In this document: positions 26,450-35,192 of the stretch, piece after piece
Layout: the number at the start of each line of letters is the position of its first letter
Position numbering within the stretch: position 1 is the first letter of the stretch
Source: P52-10 sp041397365
GTDB taxonomy: Bacteria > Pseudomonadota > Alphaproteobacteria > Rhizobiales > Xanthobacteraceae
DNA: 64,000 nucleotides
Assembly: GCA_041397365.1 (NCBI GenBank)
Contig: JAWKWT010000001.1
Location: 372,001-436,000 of the forward strand
Reading direction: 5' to 3'
Notes under the pieces: model-generated
The model's input: the letters and a program-made list of their open reading frames with translations, nothing else
What the model was told of the DNA's origin: nothing
The model's database searches: none
Translations under genes and position numbers: made by a program

Positions 26450-26929
26450 TCAGCTCGGGAGCTGCTGTTCCTGATTGACCTGGTTTTCCAGATTCTGCCG
26501 GTACAGACCGACGAAATCGACCGGGTCGAGTAGGAGCGGCGGGAAGCCGCCGTCGCGTACCGCCGTGGCGATGATCTCGCGCGCGAACGGGAACAAAAGA
26601 CGCGGGCATTCGATCATCACGACCGGATGCAGGTTTTCCGCCGGGACGTTCTGAATCCGGAACACACCGGCATAAGCCAGCTCGAAATTGAACAGAAGAA
26701 GCTCGCCGATCTCGGCCTTGCCCTCGACCGAGAGCGTCACCTCGTAATCCTGATCGGCCACGGCATTCGCGCCGACATTGATCTGGATGCTGATCGAGGG
26801 TTGCTGCTGCTGCGGCCCGAGCGAGCGCGGGGCGTTCGGATTCTCGAACGACAGGTCCTTGGTGTATTGCACCAGCACATTGAGCTGCGGCGGTGCATCG
26901 GGCGGCGGCGCGCCATTGCCATCGGTCAT
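26450..26929 (-). CDS. secB: Protein-export chaperone SecB
   Basis: SecB keeps presecretory proteins unfolded and hands them to SecA. The product from ATG 26929 has 159 residues and contains QLNVLVQYTKDLSFENPNAP, VTLSVEGKA, AYAGVFRIQNVP, IECPRLLFPFAREII and PLLLDPVDFVGLY, all typical. I chose 26929 because GGAG nine bases upstream is its ribosome-binding site and forms part of the codons of the longer ATG 26944 frame. It is divergent from the Tim44-like gene. Confidence 0.96.
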   Translation of the reverse strand: MTDGNGAPPPDAPPQLNVLVQYTKDLSFENPNAPRSLGPQQQQPSISIQINVGANAVADQDYEVTLSVEGKAEIGELLLFNFELAYAGVFRIQNVPAENLHPVVMIECPRLLFPFAREIIATAVRDGGFPPLLLDPVDFVGLYRQNLENQVNQEQQLPS

Positions 26930-27328
26930 TTGAAACATCTCCATCGGGCAAAGGCCCAGTCGCGGCGAGTGGCTAACATAGCCGTCGGGGGCGGGACAAG
27001 GACGGTCTCCGCGGCGGTAAAGGGCAAAAGACTGGCCTTCCGGCCCGGATCGTCTACAATTCGGCAGATTCTAAGCCCAGGCATGGGCATGATCCGGTCC
27101 GAAAGCCGATTTCCGCCTCCATACTGGCCGATCCTGCGCCCGAAACGCCGCCCGCGCGTCAATTTGCGCAATTCGGACATGAACCGCCGGACGAGACCGG
27201 GGTTGGTTCTCCCGGAGTTCGGGCTTAAATGAGAGGTCGGCAACGGGTGTTCGGCCCGGCGCGATGTGGATCGTCCGATGTGGATCGCGACGTCCGCGCG
27301 AGCAGAGGCCGAGCGGAAGGTACACGAC
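26930..27328. other. secB/Tim44-like divergent intergenic region
   Basis: The 399 bp hold no convincing gene on either strand. A degenerate copy of the dispersed repeat occurs at about 27085-27127 (GCATGATCCGGTCCGAAAGCCG...). Promoters for both flanking genes should lie here but none stands out. Confidence 0.5.
27085..27127 (+). repeat. Degenerate dispersed repeat fragment
   Basis: GGCATGATCCGGTCCGAAAGCCGATTTCCGC resembles the GCATGATC and CCGAAAACCGGTT parts of the repeat found at 50057, but the second arm is decayed. Confidence 0.4.
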
Positions 27329-28042
27329 GTGGATATCTATACCATCATCTTTCTGGCGCTGGCCGTCTTCATCTTTCTGCGGCTGCGCAGCGTGTTGGGC
27401 CAGCGCACCGGCAGCGAGCGGCCGCCCTATGACCGCGCCGCCCGCGACGTGTTGCAGGGGCGGACCGAGCCCGGCCGTCCCGAGAATGTTGTCCCGCTTC
27501 CCGGCACCATCATCGATCAGGCGCCGCTGGCCCCGGCCGATCCCGAGCCGGCCGCCGAGCGCTGGAAGGGCATCGCCGAGCCGGATTCGGAGCTAGCGCG
27601 CGGGCTGGACGCCATCGCCGCCGAGGATTCCTCGTTCGATCCGAAATATTTCCTCACCGGCGCCAAGAGCGCTTATGAGATGATCGTGATGGCGTTCGCG
27701 CAAGGCGACCGCCGCACGCTGAAGGACCTGCTGTCGCAGGAGGTCTATGCCAGCTTCGACAGCGCCATTCGCGATCGCGAGCAGCGCGGCGAGAAGATGG
27801 AGCGAAAATTCGTCGGCATCGACAAGGCTGAACTGATCGGCGCCGAGATGCGTGGCCGGATCGCCAGTCTGACCGTGCGGTTCATGTCGCAGATGATTAC
27901 CGCGACGCGCGACAAGGCGGGCGAGATCGTCGACGGCAGCGCCGAAACCATCGCCGACGCCACCGATGTCTGGACGTTCTCCCACGATATGGCCTCGCGC
28001 GATCCGAACTGGAAGCTCGTTGACACCGAAGGCGGCCAGTAG
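27329..28042 (+). CDS. Tim44/TimA-like membrane-associated protein
   Basis: This is a Tim44-domain protein. Bacterial TimA proteins are thought to be inner-membrane-associated, but their role is not settled. The 237-residue product starts at GTG 27329 with GGAAGG eight bases upstream. An N-terminal membrane helix (IYTIIFLALAVFIFLRLRSVLGQRTGSERPPYD) is followed by a proline-rich linker, then the Tim44 domain from FDPKYFLTGAKSAYEMIVMAFAQGD to VWTFSHDMASRDPNWKLVDTE. It is divergent from secB and 53 bp before mltA, the usual rhizobial order. Confidence 0.9.
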   Translation: MDIYTIIFLALAVFIFLRLRSVLGQRTGSERPPYDRAARDVLQGRTEPGRPENVVPLPGTIIDQAPLAPADPEPAAERWKGIAEPDSELARGLDAIAAEDSSFDPKYFLTGAKSAYEMIVMAFAQGDRRTLKDLLSQEVYASFDSAIRDREQRGEKMERKFVGIDKAELIGAEMRGRIASLTVRFMSQMITATRDKAGEIVDGSAETIADATDVWTFSHDMASRDPNWKLVDTEGGQ

Positions 28043-28095
28043 AAGCGCCGGCCGCGGCCGAAGGTTTTTCGCGCCGGCCGCGCTGATTTTGCGCC

Positions 28096-29391
28096 GTGCT
28101 TGCGCCGGGCAAGGCTGACGCCCGGCGCGGCGGACCGCCTCCGCTGACGATCGCGGGCAGCCAGTATGAGCCGGTCGGCTGGGCCGACATTCCCGGCTGG
28201 GCCGACGACGATCAGCGTCCCGCGTTCAATACCTTTCTCGCTAGTTGCCGGCTGATTCTGGCGCAACGTCTGTCCAGGGCGAAGCCGGCGGCAGCTGCTC
28301 CGGAAAAGGCGCTCGGCACGTCGCTGCGCGAACCCTGCCGGCAGGCGCGCCACGCCCGCGTCAAAACGCCTGCGCAGGCGCGCGCGTTCTTCCAGCGTCA
28401 TTTCGCGCCCATCCGGATTTCGCGTCTCGGCGAGAAGGACGGTTTTGTCACCGGCTATTACGAGCCGGTGCTGGAAGGCTCGCGCACATGGAGCGAGGAA
28501 TTTCCGGTGCCGGTCTATCGCCGGCCGTCGAACCTGTTCGTGCGCGGCGTACGGGCGGAAGGGGCGAGCCTTCCGAACAAGGGCGAGGTGTTTCGCAAGA
28601 TCGGCCGGCGCAAGCTGGTGCCTTATTACGACCGGGCCGAGATCGAGGATGGCATCCTCAGCGGACGCGGGCTGGAAATCTGTTACTTGCGGAATTTCAC
28701 TGAACTGCTGTTCATGCAGATTCAGGGCTCGGCGCGAATCAAGCTCGAAGACGGATCGACCGTCCGCGTGAATTACGACGCACATAACGGCCAGCCCTAC
28801 ACGCCGGTCGGGCGCATTCTGATCGAGCGCAACATCGTGCCGCGCGAAGAGATGTCGATGCAGCGCATCCGCGATTACATGGCGAGCAACGAGGATGCCG
28901 CCAAGGAACTGCGGCGGCAGAACAGATCCTATGTGTTCTTCCGCGAAGTGAAGCTGTCGGACAAGGACGAGGCGGTCGGCGCGCAGGGCATTCCGCTAAC
29001 GGCCTGGCGCTCGATCGCGGTCGACCGGTTTCTGCACGTCTACGGCACGCCGTTCTTCATCGAAGGCGATCTGCCGATCGAATCGGAGCGGGCGAAGACG
29101 CCGTTCCGCCGCCTGATGATCGCGCAGGACACCGGCTCGGCGATCATCGGCCCGGCGCGCGCGGACATCTATTTCGGCGCGGGCGCGGAGGCCGGGCGCA
29201 TTTCCGGCCGCCTGAAGGATGCGGCGCGCTTCGTGATGCTGGTGCCGAAGCATCTCGATCCCGTCGCCGCCGGCAAGCGGATGCTGCTGCCCAAGGCGCG
29301 GCCGAAGCCGGTCGAGGCGCAAGGCAAAAAGCAAGGCAAAAAGCAAGGCAAGATACACGGCAAGACGCACCATTGGCGGACACGCCGATGA
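28096..29391 (+). CDS. mltA: Membrane-bound lytic transglycosylase A (MltA)
   Basis: MltA cleaves peptidoglycan glycan strands to form 1,6-anhydro ends. The frame from GTG 28096 has 431 residues with the MltA domain (FFQRHFAPIRIS, GFVTGYYEPVLEGS, FMQIQGSARIKLEDG, VGRILIERNI) and the C-terminal 3D domain (AQDTGSAIIGPARADIYFG) bearing the catalytic aspartates. No signal peptide is visible in this frame; the preceding frame reads FFAPAALILRRACAG, so a base may be missing near 28100-28130. A Lys/Gln-rich tail (QGKKQGKKQGK) comes from 12-bp tandem units. It overlaps smr (ATGA). Confidence 0.9.
   Translation: MLAPGKADARRGGPPPLTIAGSQYEPVGWADIPGWADDDQRPAFNTFLASCRLILAQRLSRAKPAAAAPEKALGTSLREPCRQARHARVKTPAQARAFFQRHFAPIRISRLGEKDGFVTGYYEPVLEGSRTWSEEFPVPVYRRPSNLFVRGVRAEGASLPNKGEVFRKIGRRKLVPYYDRAEIEDGILSGRGLEICYLRNFTELLFMQIQGSARIKLEDGSTVRVNYDAHNGQPYTPVGRILIERNIVPREEMSMQRIRDYMASNEDAAKELRRQNRSYVFFREVKLSDKDEAVGAQGIPLTAWRSIAVDRFLHVYGTPFFIEGDLPIESERAKTPFRRLMIAQDTGSAIIGPARADIYFGAGAEAGRISGRLKDAARFVMLVPKHLDPVAAGKRMLLPKARPKPVEAQGKKQGKKQGKIHGKTHHWRTRR
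29320..29367 (+). repeat. 12-bp tandem repeat in the mltA 3' end
   Basis: Four 12-bp units in phase: CAAGGCAAAAAG twice, then CAAGGCAAGATA and CACGGCAAGACG. They encode a QGKK-type basic tail after the 3D domain. Confidence 0.85.
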
Positions 29392-29960
29392 GCGACGATC
29401 AGCCGCCGCGCTCGCGCAAACGCATGCTGAGTCGCGAGGAAAAGGAGCTGTGGCGGGAGGTCGCGAAATCCGCAAAACCACTGCGGCGCAAGCGCGCGCT
29501 CGTTGATGCGGAGATTGTCGTCGCCGACGAGGCGCGGCCATCGCCGGACCGTGTCGCGAAAAAGATCGCGCGGGAGATCGCGGCGGCGCCGGTTGTCAAA
29601 TCGGTGCAACAGCCCTTGGTCTCGCTCGACCGGCGCGAGCGGTCGCGCATCGCCAGGGGCCGCAAGCAGATCGACGCGCGCATCGACCTGCACGGCATGA
29701 CGCAGGCGCGGGCGCATCGGTCGCTGATCGCGTTTTTGCACCGGGCGCATGGCGAGGGCGCTGCGCTGGTGCTGGTCATCACCGGCAAGGGACAGCCGGC
29801 CGCGAGCGGCGAGGCGAGGGGCGTGCTGCGGCGGCAATTGCCGCTGTGGCTGTCGCTGCCCGAGCTGCGCAGCCTCGTGCTCGGCTTCGACGCCGCGCAT
29901 GCCGCTCATGGCGGCGATGGGGCGTTCTACATCCGGCTGCGGCGTTTCCGTGATGACTAA
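29388..29960 (+). CDS. Smr domain protein
   Basis: The 190-residue protein has a basic, disordered N-terminus (SRKRMLSREEKELWREVAKSAKPLRRKR) and a C-terminal Smr domain, a fold associated with DNA or RNA nicking or binding. Domain markers are IDLHGMTQARAHRSLIAFLHRAHGEG and LVITGKG. The HGx motif is usually TGKG plus LDLHG, both present. ATG 29388 overlaps the mltA stop, so the two are coupled. The stop overlaps the convergent hslU by four bases. Cellular role is unknown. Confidence 0.9.
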   Translation: MSDDQPPRSRKRMLSREEKELWREVAKSAKPLRRKRALVDAEIVVADEARPSPDRVAKKIAREIAAAPVVKSVQQPLVSLDRRERSRIARGRKQIDARIDLHGMTQARAHRSLIAFLHRAHGEGAALVLVITGKGQPAASGEARGVLRRQLPLWLSLPELRSLVLGFDAAHAAHGGDGAFYIRLRRFRDD

Positions 29961-31255
29961 AGAATAAACCGGCTGAGATCGGCGTTGCGTGCGAGATCGC
30001 CGATGTGCTGGTTCACATAGGCCGCGTCGATGCGCATCGTCTCGCCATGCTTGTCGGGCGCTGCGAATGAAATCTCGTCCAGCACCCGCTCCATCACCGT
30101 CTGCAAGCGCCGCGCGCCGATATTCTCCACCGTCGAATTGACGCTGACGGCGACGTCCGCGATCGCGTCGACCGCATCGCCCGAGAATTCGAGCGTGACG
30201 CCCTCGGTCTGCATCAGCGCGACATATTGCTTGATGAGCGAGGCTTCCGGCTCGGTCAGGATGCGGCGGAAATCGTCGCGCATCAGCGCCTGCAATTCGA
30301 CGCGGATCGGCAGCCGGCCCTGCAATTCCGGCAGCAGATCGGACGGCTTGGAAATGTGAAACGCGCCGGAGGCGATGAACAGGATGTGGTCGGTCTTCAC
30401 CGCGCCGTGCTTGGTCGTGACGGTGGTGCCTTCGATCAGCGGCAGGAGATCGCGCTGCACGCCCTCGCGCGACACGTCGCCGGCGCGGCCCTCGCGCGCG
30501 CAGATCTTGTCGATCTCGTCGAGGAAGACGATGCCGTTGTTCTCGACCACATGGATCGCCTCCTGCACGAGCTGATCGGTGTCGAGCAGCTTGTCGGATT
30601 CCTCGGCCACAAGAATTTCGTGTGAATCTGCGACGGATGTCCGGCGCGTCTTGGTGCGCCCGCCCATCTTGCCGAAGATGTCACCGAGCGAGATCGCGCC
30701 GATCTGCGCGCCCGGCATTCCGGGAATCTCGAAGCTCGGCATGCCGCCGGAGCTTTGCGTCTCGATCTCGATATCCTTGTCGTTGAGTTCGCCGGCCCGC
30801 AGCTTGCGGCGGAACGAGTCGCGCGTCGCGGCGCTGGCGTTCGCGCCGACAAGCGCGTCGAGCACGCGCTCCTCGGCCGCGACCTCGGCGCGCGCGCGGA
30901 CATCCTTGCGCTTGCGTTCGCGTGTCTGCGCGATCGCGACCTCGACCAGATCGCGCACGATCTGCTCGACGTCGCGGCCGACATAGCCGACCTCGGTGAA
31001 CTTGGTGGCTTCCACCTTGATGAAGGGCGCGCCGGCGAGCTTGGCCAGCCGCCGCGAGATTTCCGTCTTGCCGACGCCGGTCGGGCCGATCATCAGGATG
31101 TTTTTCGGCAGCACTTCTTCGCGCAACGAGCCGGTGAGCTTCAGCCGCCGCCAGCGGTTGCGCAGCGCGATCGCCACGGCGCGCTTGGCGTCGGCCTGTC
31201 CGACGATGAAACGGTCGAGTTCGGAAACGATTTCGCGGGGGGAAAAGTCGGTCAT
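29957..31255 (-). CDS. hslU: ATP-dependent protease ATPase subunit HslU
   Basis: HslU is the AAA+ unfoldase that feeds proteins to HslV. The 432-residue protein has Walker A GPTGVGKT (57-64), the pore loop GYVGRD, the inserted I domain (about 110-245), Walker B IVFLDEIDKI, sensor motifs (FIASGAFH) and the C-terminal LSRFIL tail that docks into HslV. Length is standard. It is the last gene of hslV-DUF2585-hslU. Confidence 0.98.
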   Translation of the reverse strand: MTDFSPREIVSELDRFIVGQADAKRAVAIALRNRWRRLKLTGSLREEVLPKNILMIGPTGVGKTEISRRLAKLAGAPFIKVEATKFTEVGYVGRDVEQIVRDLVEVAIAQTRERKRKDVRARAEVAAEERVLDALVGANASAATRDSFRRKLRAGELNDKDIEIETQSSGGMPSFEIPGMPGAQIGAISLGDIFGKMGGRTKTRRTSVADSHEILVAEESDKLLDTDQLVQEAIHVVENNGIVFLDEIDKICAREGRAGDVSREGVQRDLLPLIEGTTVTTKHGAVKTDHILFIASGAFHISKPSDLLPELQGRLPIRVELQALMRDDFRRILTEPEASLIKQYVALMQTEGVTLEFSGDAVDAIADVAVSVNSTVENIGARRLQTVMERVLDEISFAAPDKHGETMRIDAAYVNQHIGDLARNADLSRFIL

Positions 31256-31294
31256 CGCGCGTAATTATGGCCGGATCGGCTTCTCCGCAAGCGG

Positions 31295-31903
31295 TCAGAT
31301 AATCGGCGGGCCGGACTGCCACTGGCGGATGGCGTCGGTCGGGTGGATCAGCATGATGATGTTGAGCAGCAGATTGTCGCGGATATGCAGCCCGACCGCG
31401 ATTTCGAAAAGGACCGCGAGCGCGATCGTGGCTGCGACCGGGAGCCGCATCGCCAGCACGAAGCCGAGCATCATGGCCAGCGTGTCGGAGACGGAATTGA
31501 CGATGCTGTCGCCGTAATAGTCGAGCGAGATCGTCGCCGCGCGATAGCGCTCGATGATGAAGGAGGAATTCTCCACCAGCTCCCAGCCGCCCTCGACGAC
31601 CATCGCCATCAACAGCCGCGTGATCCAGCTCGTTCGCGGAAACAGCAGCCGCGCGATCCCGTAGAAGATGAAGCCGTGGATGACGTGCGAGAAGGTGTAC
31701 CAGTCGGCGATGTGCTGCGAATTCTCGGCGCTCTGGGTGACGCCGTGCCAGAATTTGATCGTGCCGCAGGTGCAGATCGGCATGCGGCCCATCGCATACA
31801 GCAGCAGCGCCTGAAGCAGGATCAGCGCGGCGGCGGCGGCAAGTCCCTGCCGCAGCGTCAGACCTTTGGCGGAAATCGGGGCGGCCGGGGTTTCGATGGT
31901 CAT
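31295..31903 (-). CDS. DUF2585 (UPF0314) membrane protein
   Basis: This 202-residue integral membrane protein belongs to DUF2585/UPF0314, found mainly in rhizobial relatives; function unknown. Predicted helices are AAAAALILLQALLLYAMG, HVIHGFIFYGIARLLF, SDTLAMMLGFVLAM and IALAVLFEIAVGLHI. Conserved patches include CTCGTIKFWHG, NSQHIADWYTFSHVIHG, EGGWELVENSSFIIERYR and YYGDSIVNSVSD, rich in His, Glu and Asp within or near the membrane, suggesting an enzyme or transporter. It sits between hslV and hslU with gaps of 31 and 39 bp, so it is probably co-transcribed. Confidence 0.85.
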   Translation of the reverse strand: MTIETPAAPISAKGLTLRQGLAAAAALILLQALLLYAMGRMPICTCGTIKFWHGVTQSAENSQHIADWYTFSHVIHGFIFYGIARLLFPRTSWITRLLMAMVVEGGWELVENSSFIIERYRAATISLDYYGDSIVNSVSDTLAMMLGFVLAMRLPVAATIALAVLFEIAVGLHIRDNLLLNIIMLIHPTDAIRQWQSGPPII

Positions 31904-31934
31904 GCGTCGCGGACCTGAATGGTGGGCGAGCCCG

Positions 31935-32513
31935 TCAGGCCGCCGGTAGCGTCTCGATGGTGACGTTGCGGTTGGTGTAGACGCAGATGTCGGCGGCGAT
32001 GGCGAGGCCGCGGCGGACGATCGTCTCCGCGTCGTGCTCGCTGTCGGCCAGCGCGCGGGCGGCGGCCAGCGCGTAATTGCCGCCGGAGCCGATCGCCATC
32101 ACCCCGCCTTCCGGCTCCAGCACATCGCCGGTGCCGGTCAGCACCAGCGACACGTCCTTGTCGGCGACGATCATCATCGCCTCCAGCCGGCGCAGATAGC
32201 GGTCGGTGCGCCAGTCCTTGGCAAGCTCGACGGCGGCGCGCATGAGCTGCCCCGGATATTGCTCCAGCTTGCTCTCCAGCCGCTCGAACAGGGTGAACGC
32301 ATCGGCCGTGGCTCCTGCGAAGCCGCCGATCACCTCGAAGCCGGGCTGGCCCTTGCCGAGTTTGCGCACCTTGCGGGCGTTGGATTTGATGACGGTCTGG
32401 CCGATCGACACCTGGCCGTCGCCGCCGATCACGACCTTGCCGCCCTTGCGGACGGTGAGGATGGTGGTGCCGTGCCAGACAGTGTCGGCGGACGAAGAAA
32501 GCGAATGCTGCAT
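31935..32513 (-). CDS. hslV: ATP-dependent protease subunit HslV
   Basis: HslV is the proteasome-like peptidase of the HslUV complex. From ATG 32513 the product has 192 residues. Its active Thr is T16 in HGTTILTVRKGG, after a 15-residue propeptide, followed by VVIGGDGQVSIGQTV, KVRKL and IGSGGNYALAAARAL. The start has AGAGG seven bases upstream; the open frame continues far upstream but without family sequence. An RpoH-like promoter lies just upstream, as expected for a heat-shock protease. Confidence 0.97.
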   Translation of the reverse strand: MQHSLSSSADTVWHGTTILTVRKGGKVVIGGDGQVSIGQTVIKSNARKVRKLGKGQPGFEVIGGFAGATADAFTLFERLESKLEQYPGQLMRAAVELAKDWRTDRYLRRLEAMMIVADKDVSLVLTGTGDVLEPEGGVMAIGSGGNYALAAARALADSEHDAETIVRRGLAIAADICVYTNRNVTIETLPAA

Positions 32514-32534
32514 GGAGATCCTCTGTGTCCGGCG

Positions 32535-32564
32535 CAATCTAGGCATTATGCGGGATGTTTCAAT
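32535..32564 (-). promoter_or_regulatory. RpoH (sigma-32)-like promoter of hslV
   Basis: On the minus strand ATTG, 17 bases, then CCTAGATTG resembles the alphaproteobacterial RpoH consensus CTTG-N17-CYTATNTNNG with mismatches at the first base of -35 and one core base of -10. Spacing is exact and it lies about 22 bp upstream of the hslV start. Confidence 0.5.
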
Positions 32565-32669
32565 CGGCGGGATTCGATCACCATATCGCCGGAATCGCGT
32601 TTTTGCGCGGTGGCGGAATGCGGTTTCGCCTGTTAAAAGGGCCGCGATTTTGCGGGCGGAGCAGGTTTC

Positions 32670-33263
32670 ATGCGCAAGGCGACGATCAAGCGCAAGACGA
32701 AGGAAACGGATATCGCGGTCAGCGTCGACCTCGACGGCACCGGCGTGGCCGATGTCGCGACCGGCGTCGGCTTCTTCGACCATATGCTGGACCTTCTGGC
32801 GCGCCATTCCCGCATCGACATCACGGTGAAGGCGGATGGCGACCTGCATGTCGACCACCACCACACCGTCGAGGATGTCGGCATCGCGCTTGGCCAGGCG
32901 GTGAAGCAGGCGCTCGGCGACATGAAAGGCATCACTCGCTATGCCGGCGTCCACATGCCGATGGACGAGACGCTGACCCGCGTCGTGATCGACATTTCGG
33001 GGCGGCCGGTGCTGGTGTTCAAGGCGAGTTTCGCGCGCGACAAGATCGGCGAGTTCGACACCGATCTGGTGCGCGAGTGGTTCCAGGCGTTCGCGATGAA
33101 CGCCGGTATCACGCTGCATGTCGAGACGCTTTACGGCGAAAACGGCCATCACATCGCCGAGTCCTGCTACAAAGGCTTGGCGCGGGCGCTGCGAATGGCG
33201 GTCGCGATCGACCCGAAGACGGCGGGCGAGGTGCCCTCGACCAAGGGCACGCTCGGAAACTAG
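32670..33263 (+). CDS. hisB: Imidazoleglycerol-phosphate dehydratase
   Basis: HisB dehydrates imidazole glycerol phosphate to imidazole acetol phosphate in histidine synthesis. The 197-residue monofunctional enzyme has TGVGFFDHMLDLLARHS, the metal-binding HVDHHHTVEDVGIALG, and the second half HHIAESCYKGLARALRMA. It starts a histidine run (hisB, DUF2628, hisH, hisA, small protein, hisF, hisE) and is divergent from hslV. Confidence 0.97.
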   Translation: MRKATIKRKTKETDIAVSVDLDGTGVADVATGVGFFDHMLDLLARHSRIDITVKADGDLHVDHHHTVEDVGIALGQAVKQALGDMKGITRYAGVHMPMDETLTRVVIDISGRPVLVFKASFARDKIGEFDTDLVREWFQAFAMNAGITLHVETLYGENGHHIAESCYKGLARALRMAVAIDPKTAGEVPSTKGTLGN

Positions 33264-33307
33264 CGCGGGTCATTGCGCCGGTTTCCCGACCAGGCTGGAG
33301 ACACATC

Positions 33308-33787
33308 ATGGCGGTCTATACGGTCCATGCACCCGCGGATGCGGCAGCGGGCGAGGATGCCGATCGCATCACCTTCCTGCGCGACGGGTTTCATGTCTGG
33401 GCGATGCTGTTCGGGCCGTTCTGGCTGCTGTGGCACCGGCTCTGGCTGGCACTGCTCGGCTATCTGGTCGTGGCCGGCGGGCTTTCGGTCGTGCTGGCGC
33501 TGCTCGGCGCGAGCGGCGGCGTTCGCGCGGCCGTGTTCGCGCTTCTGGCGATCCTGATGGGGCTTGAAGCCGCAAGCCTGCGCCGCTGGAGTTATTCGCG
33601 CGGCAAATGGCGGCAGGTCGATTTCGTCGTCGCCGACAGCGAGCAGGGCGCAGAGCGCCGTTTCTTCGATCGCGATGACGCGGATACCGCGCCGCGCGCT
33701 GACACGGCGCTGGGCCGGTTCTATGGCGCGCCGGGTTCGGCCCCCGGCATCATCGGCCTGTTTCCCGAAGCCGGAGGGTCGCGATGA
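33308..33787 (+). CDS. DUF2628 membrane protein
   Basis: The 159-residue protein belongs to the DUF2628 family, function unknown. It begins MAVYTVHAP and contains ITFLRDGFHVWAMLFGPFWLLWHRLW, the family core, followed by two or three membrane helices (ALLGYLVVAGGLSVVLALLG, RAAVFALLAILMGLEAASL) and a cytoplasmic tail ending in GSAPGIIGLFPEAGGSR. ATG 33308 has GGAG seven bases upstream. It lies between hisB and hisH and overlaps hisH by ATGA, so it is translated with the histidine genes, a conserved rhizobial arrangement. Confidence 0.87.
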   Translation: MAVYTVHAPADAAAGEDADRITFLRDGFHVWAMLFGPFWLLWHRLWLALLGYLVVAGGLSVVLALLGASGGVRAAVFALLAILMGLEAASLRRWSYSRGKWRQVDFVVADSEQGAERRFFDRDDADTAPRADTALGRFYGAPGSAPGIIGLFPEAGGSR

Positions 33788-34434
33788 CGGTCGCGATCGT
33801 CGATTACGGCTCCGGCAATCTGCATTCGGCCGCCAAGGCATTTGAGCGCGCGGCACGCAGTCTGCCGCAGCCCGAGCCGGTGCTGGTGACGCGCGATCCG
33901 GAGCGGGTCTGGCGCGCGGACCGTGTGGTGTTGCCGGGCGTCGGCGCGTTCGCCGATTGCCGCAAGGGCCTCGATGCGATCGACGGCATGGTGCAGGCGC
34001 TGAACGAGGTGGTCTGGGACAAGGCGCGTCCGTTCTTCGGCATCTGCGTCGGCATGCAGTTGATGGCGGAGCGCGGCCGCGAATATGTGACCACCGAGGG
34101 TCTCGGCTGGATCGCCGGCGATGTCGAGAAGATCGTGCCGAACGATGAGAGCCTGAAAGTGCCGCATATGGGCTGGAACACGCTCGATCAGGCGCGCGAG
34201 CATCCGGTGCTCGACCGGCTGCCGCTCGGCGAAAACGGCCGGCACGCTTATTTCGTGCATTCGTATCATCTGAAGGCCGCCAACGAATCCGACATCGTCG
34301 CGCGCTCGTCCTATGGCGGCCCAGTGACGGCGATCGTCGCTAAAGACACAGCCATCGGCACGCAGTTTCATCCCGAAAAGAGCCAGCGTTTCGGACTGGC
34401 GCTGATCGCCAATTTTCTGAAGTGGAAGCCGTGA
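33784..34434 (+). CDS. hisH: Imidazole glycerol phosphate synthase, glutaminase subunit
   Basis: HisH supplies ammonia from glutamine to HisF. The 216-residue class I glutamine amidotransferase has VDYGSGNLHSAAKAFERA, the nucleophile C88 in GICVGMQLM, and the His/Glu pair H196/E198 in GTQFHPEKSQ. It overlaps the genes on both sides, indicating tight translational coupling. Confidence 0.98.
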   Translation: MTVAIVDYGSGNLHSAAKAFERAARSLPQPEPVLVTRDPERVWRADRVVLPGVGAFADCRKGLDAIDGMVQALNEVVWDKARPFFGICVGMQLMAERGREYVTTEGLGWIAGDVEKIVPNDESLKVPHMGWNTLDQAREHPVLDRLPLGENGRHAYFVHSYHLKAANESDIVARSSYGGPVTAIVAKDTAIGTQFHPEKSQRFGLALIANFLKWKP

Positions 34435-35192
34435 TTCTCTTTCCCGCGATCGATCTGAAGAACGGCGAATGCGTGCGCCTTGAGCAGGGCGACATGGCGC
34501 GCGCGACCGTGTTCAACACCAATCCGGCCGCGCAGGCGCAGGCGTTCCAGGCGCAGGGGTTCGAATATCTGCATGTCGTCGATCTCGACGGCGCGTTCGC
34601 CGGCAAGCCGGTGAATGCGCAGGCGGTCGAAGCGATGCTGGGGGCGATCACCATGCCGGTGCAACTCGGCGGCGGCATCCGCGACATGGCGACGGTCGAG
34701 GGCTGGCTCGCCAAGGGCATCGCGCGGGTCATCATCGGCACGGCGGCGGTGCGCGATCCTGCTTTTGTGAAAGAGGCTGCGAAAAAATTTCCGGGACAAG
34801 TGGCGGTCGGCCTCGATGCGCGCGACGGCAAGGTCGCGGTGCAGGGCTGGGCGGAGACGTCGGAGGTGACGGCGCTCGACATCGCGCGGCGGTTCGAGGA
34901 TGCCGGCGTCGCCGCGATCATCTTCACCGACATCGCCCGCGACGGTCTGCTGAAGGGCCTCAATCTCGACGCGACCATCGCGCTCGCCGACGGCGTCTCG
35001 ATTCCGGTGATCGCGTCCGGCGGTCTCGCCTCGCTCGACGATGTGAAAGCCATGCTGTCGCCGCGTGCGAAAAAACTCGCGGGTGCGATTTCCGGGCGGG
35101 CGCTTTACGACGGCCGCCTCGATCCGGCGCAGGCGATCGCCCTCATTAAAGCTGCCGCACAAGGCGGGCCGCGCAGCGCCGCCGCATCATGA
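34431..35192 (+). CDS. hisA: ProFAR isomerase HisA
   Basis: HisA isomerises ProFAR to PRFAR by an Amadori rearrangement. The TIM-barrel protein begins MILFPAIDLKNGECVRL with the catalytic Asp at residue 8, followed by LHVVDLDGAFAG, VQLGGGIRD, RVIIGTAAVRD, FTDIARDG and VIASGGLAS. GTG 34431 overlaps the hisH stop (GTGA) and gives 253 residues; GTG 34422 in frame would add three residues. It overlaps the small membrane gene downstream by ATGA. Confidence 0.97.
   Translation: MILFPAIDLKNGECVRLEQGDMARATVFNTNPAAQAQAFQAQGFEYLHVVDLDGAFAGKPVNAQAVEAMLGAITMPVQLGGGIRDMATVEGWLAKGIARVIIGTAAVRDPAFVKEAAKKFPGQVAVGLDARDGKVAVQGWAETSEVTALDIARRFEDAGVAAIIFTDIARDGLLKGLNLDATIALADGVSIPVIASGGLASLDDVKAMLSPRAKKLAGAISGRALYDGRLDPAQAIALIKAAAQGGPRSAAAS

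Noticed and set aside
31935..33152. A longer hslV frame (405 codons)
   Set aside because: The extra N-terminal part is the antisense of hisB; the ATG at 32513 with a ribosome-binding site and propeptide fits HslV.
32555..33787. A fused 410-residue protein ending in DUF2628
   Set aside because: The first part is hisB read out of frame; the DUF2628 protein starts at ATG 33308 with its own GGAG.
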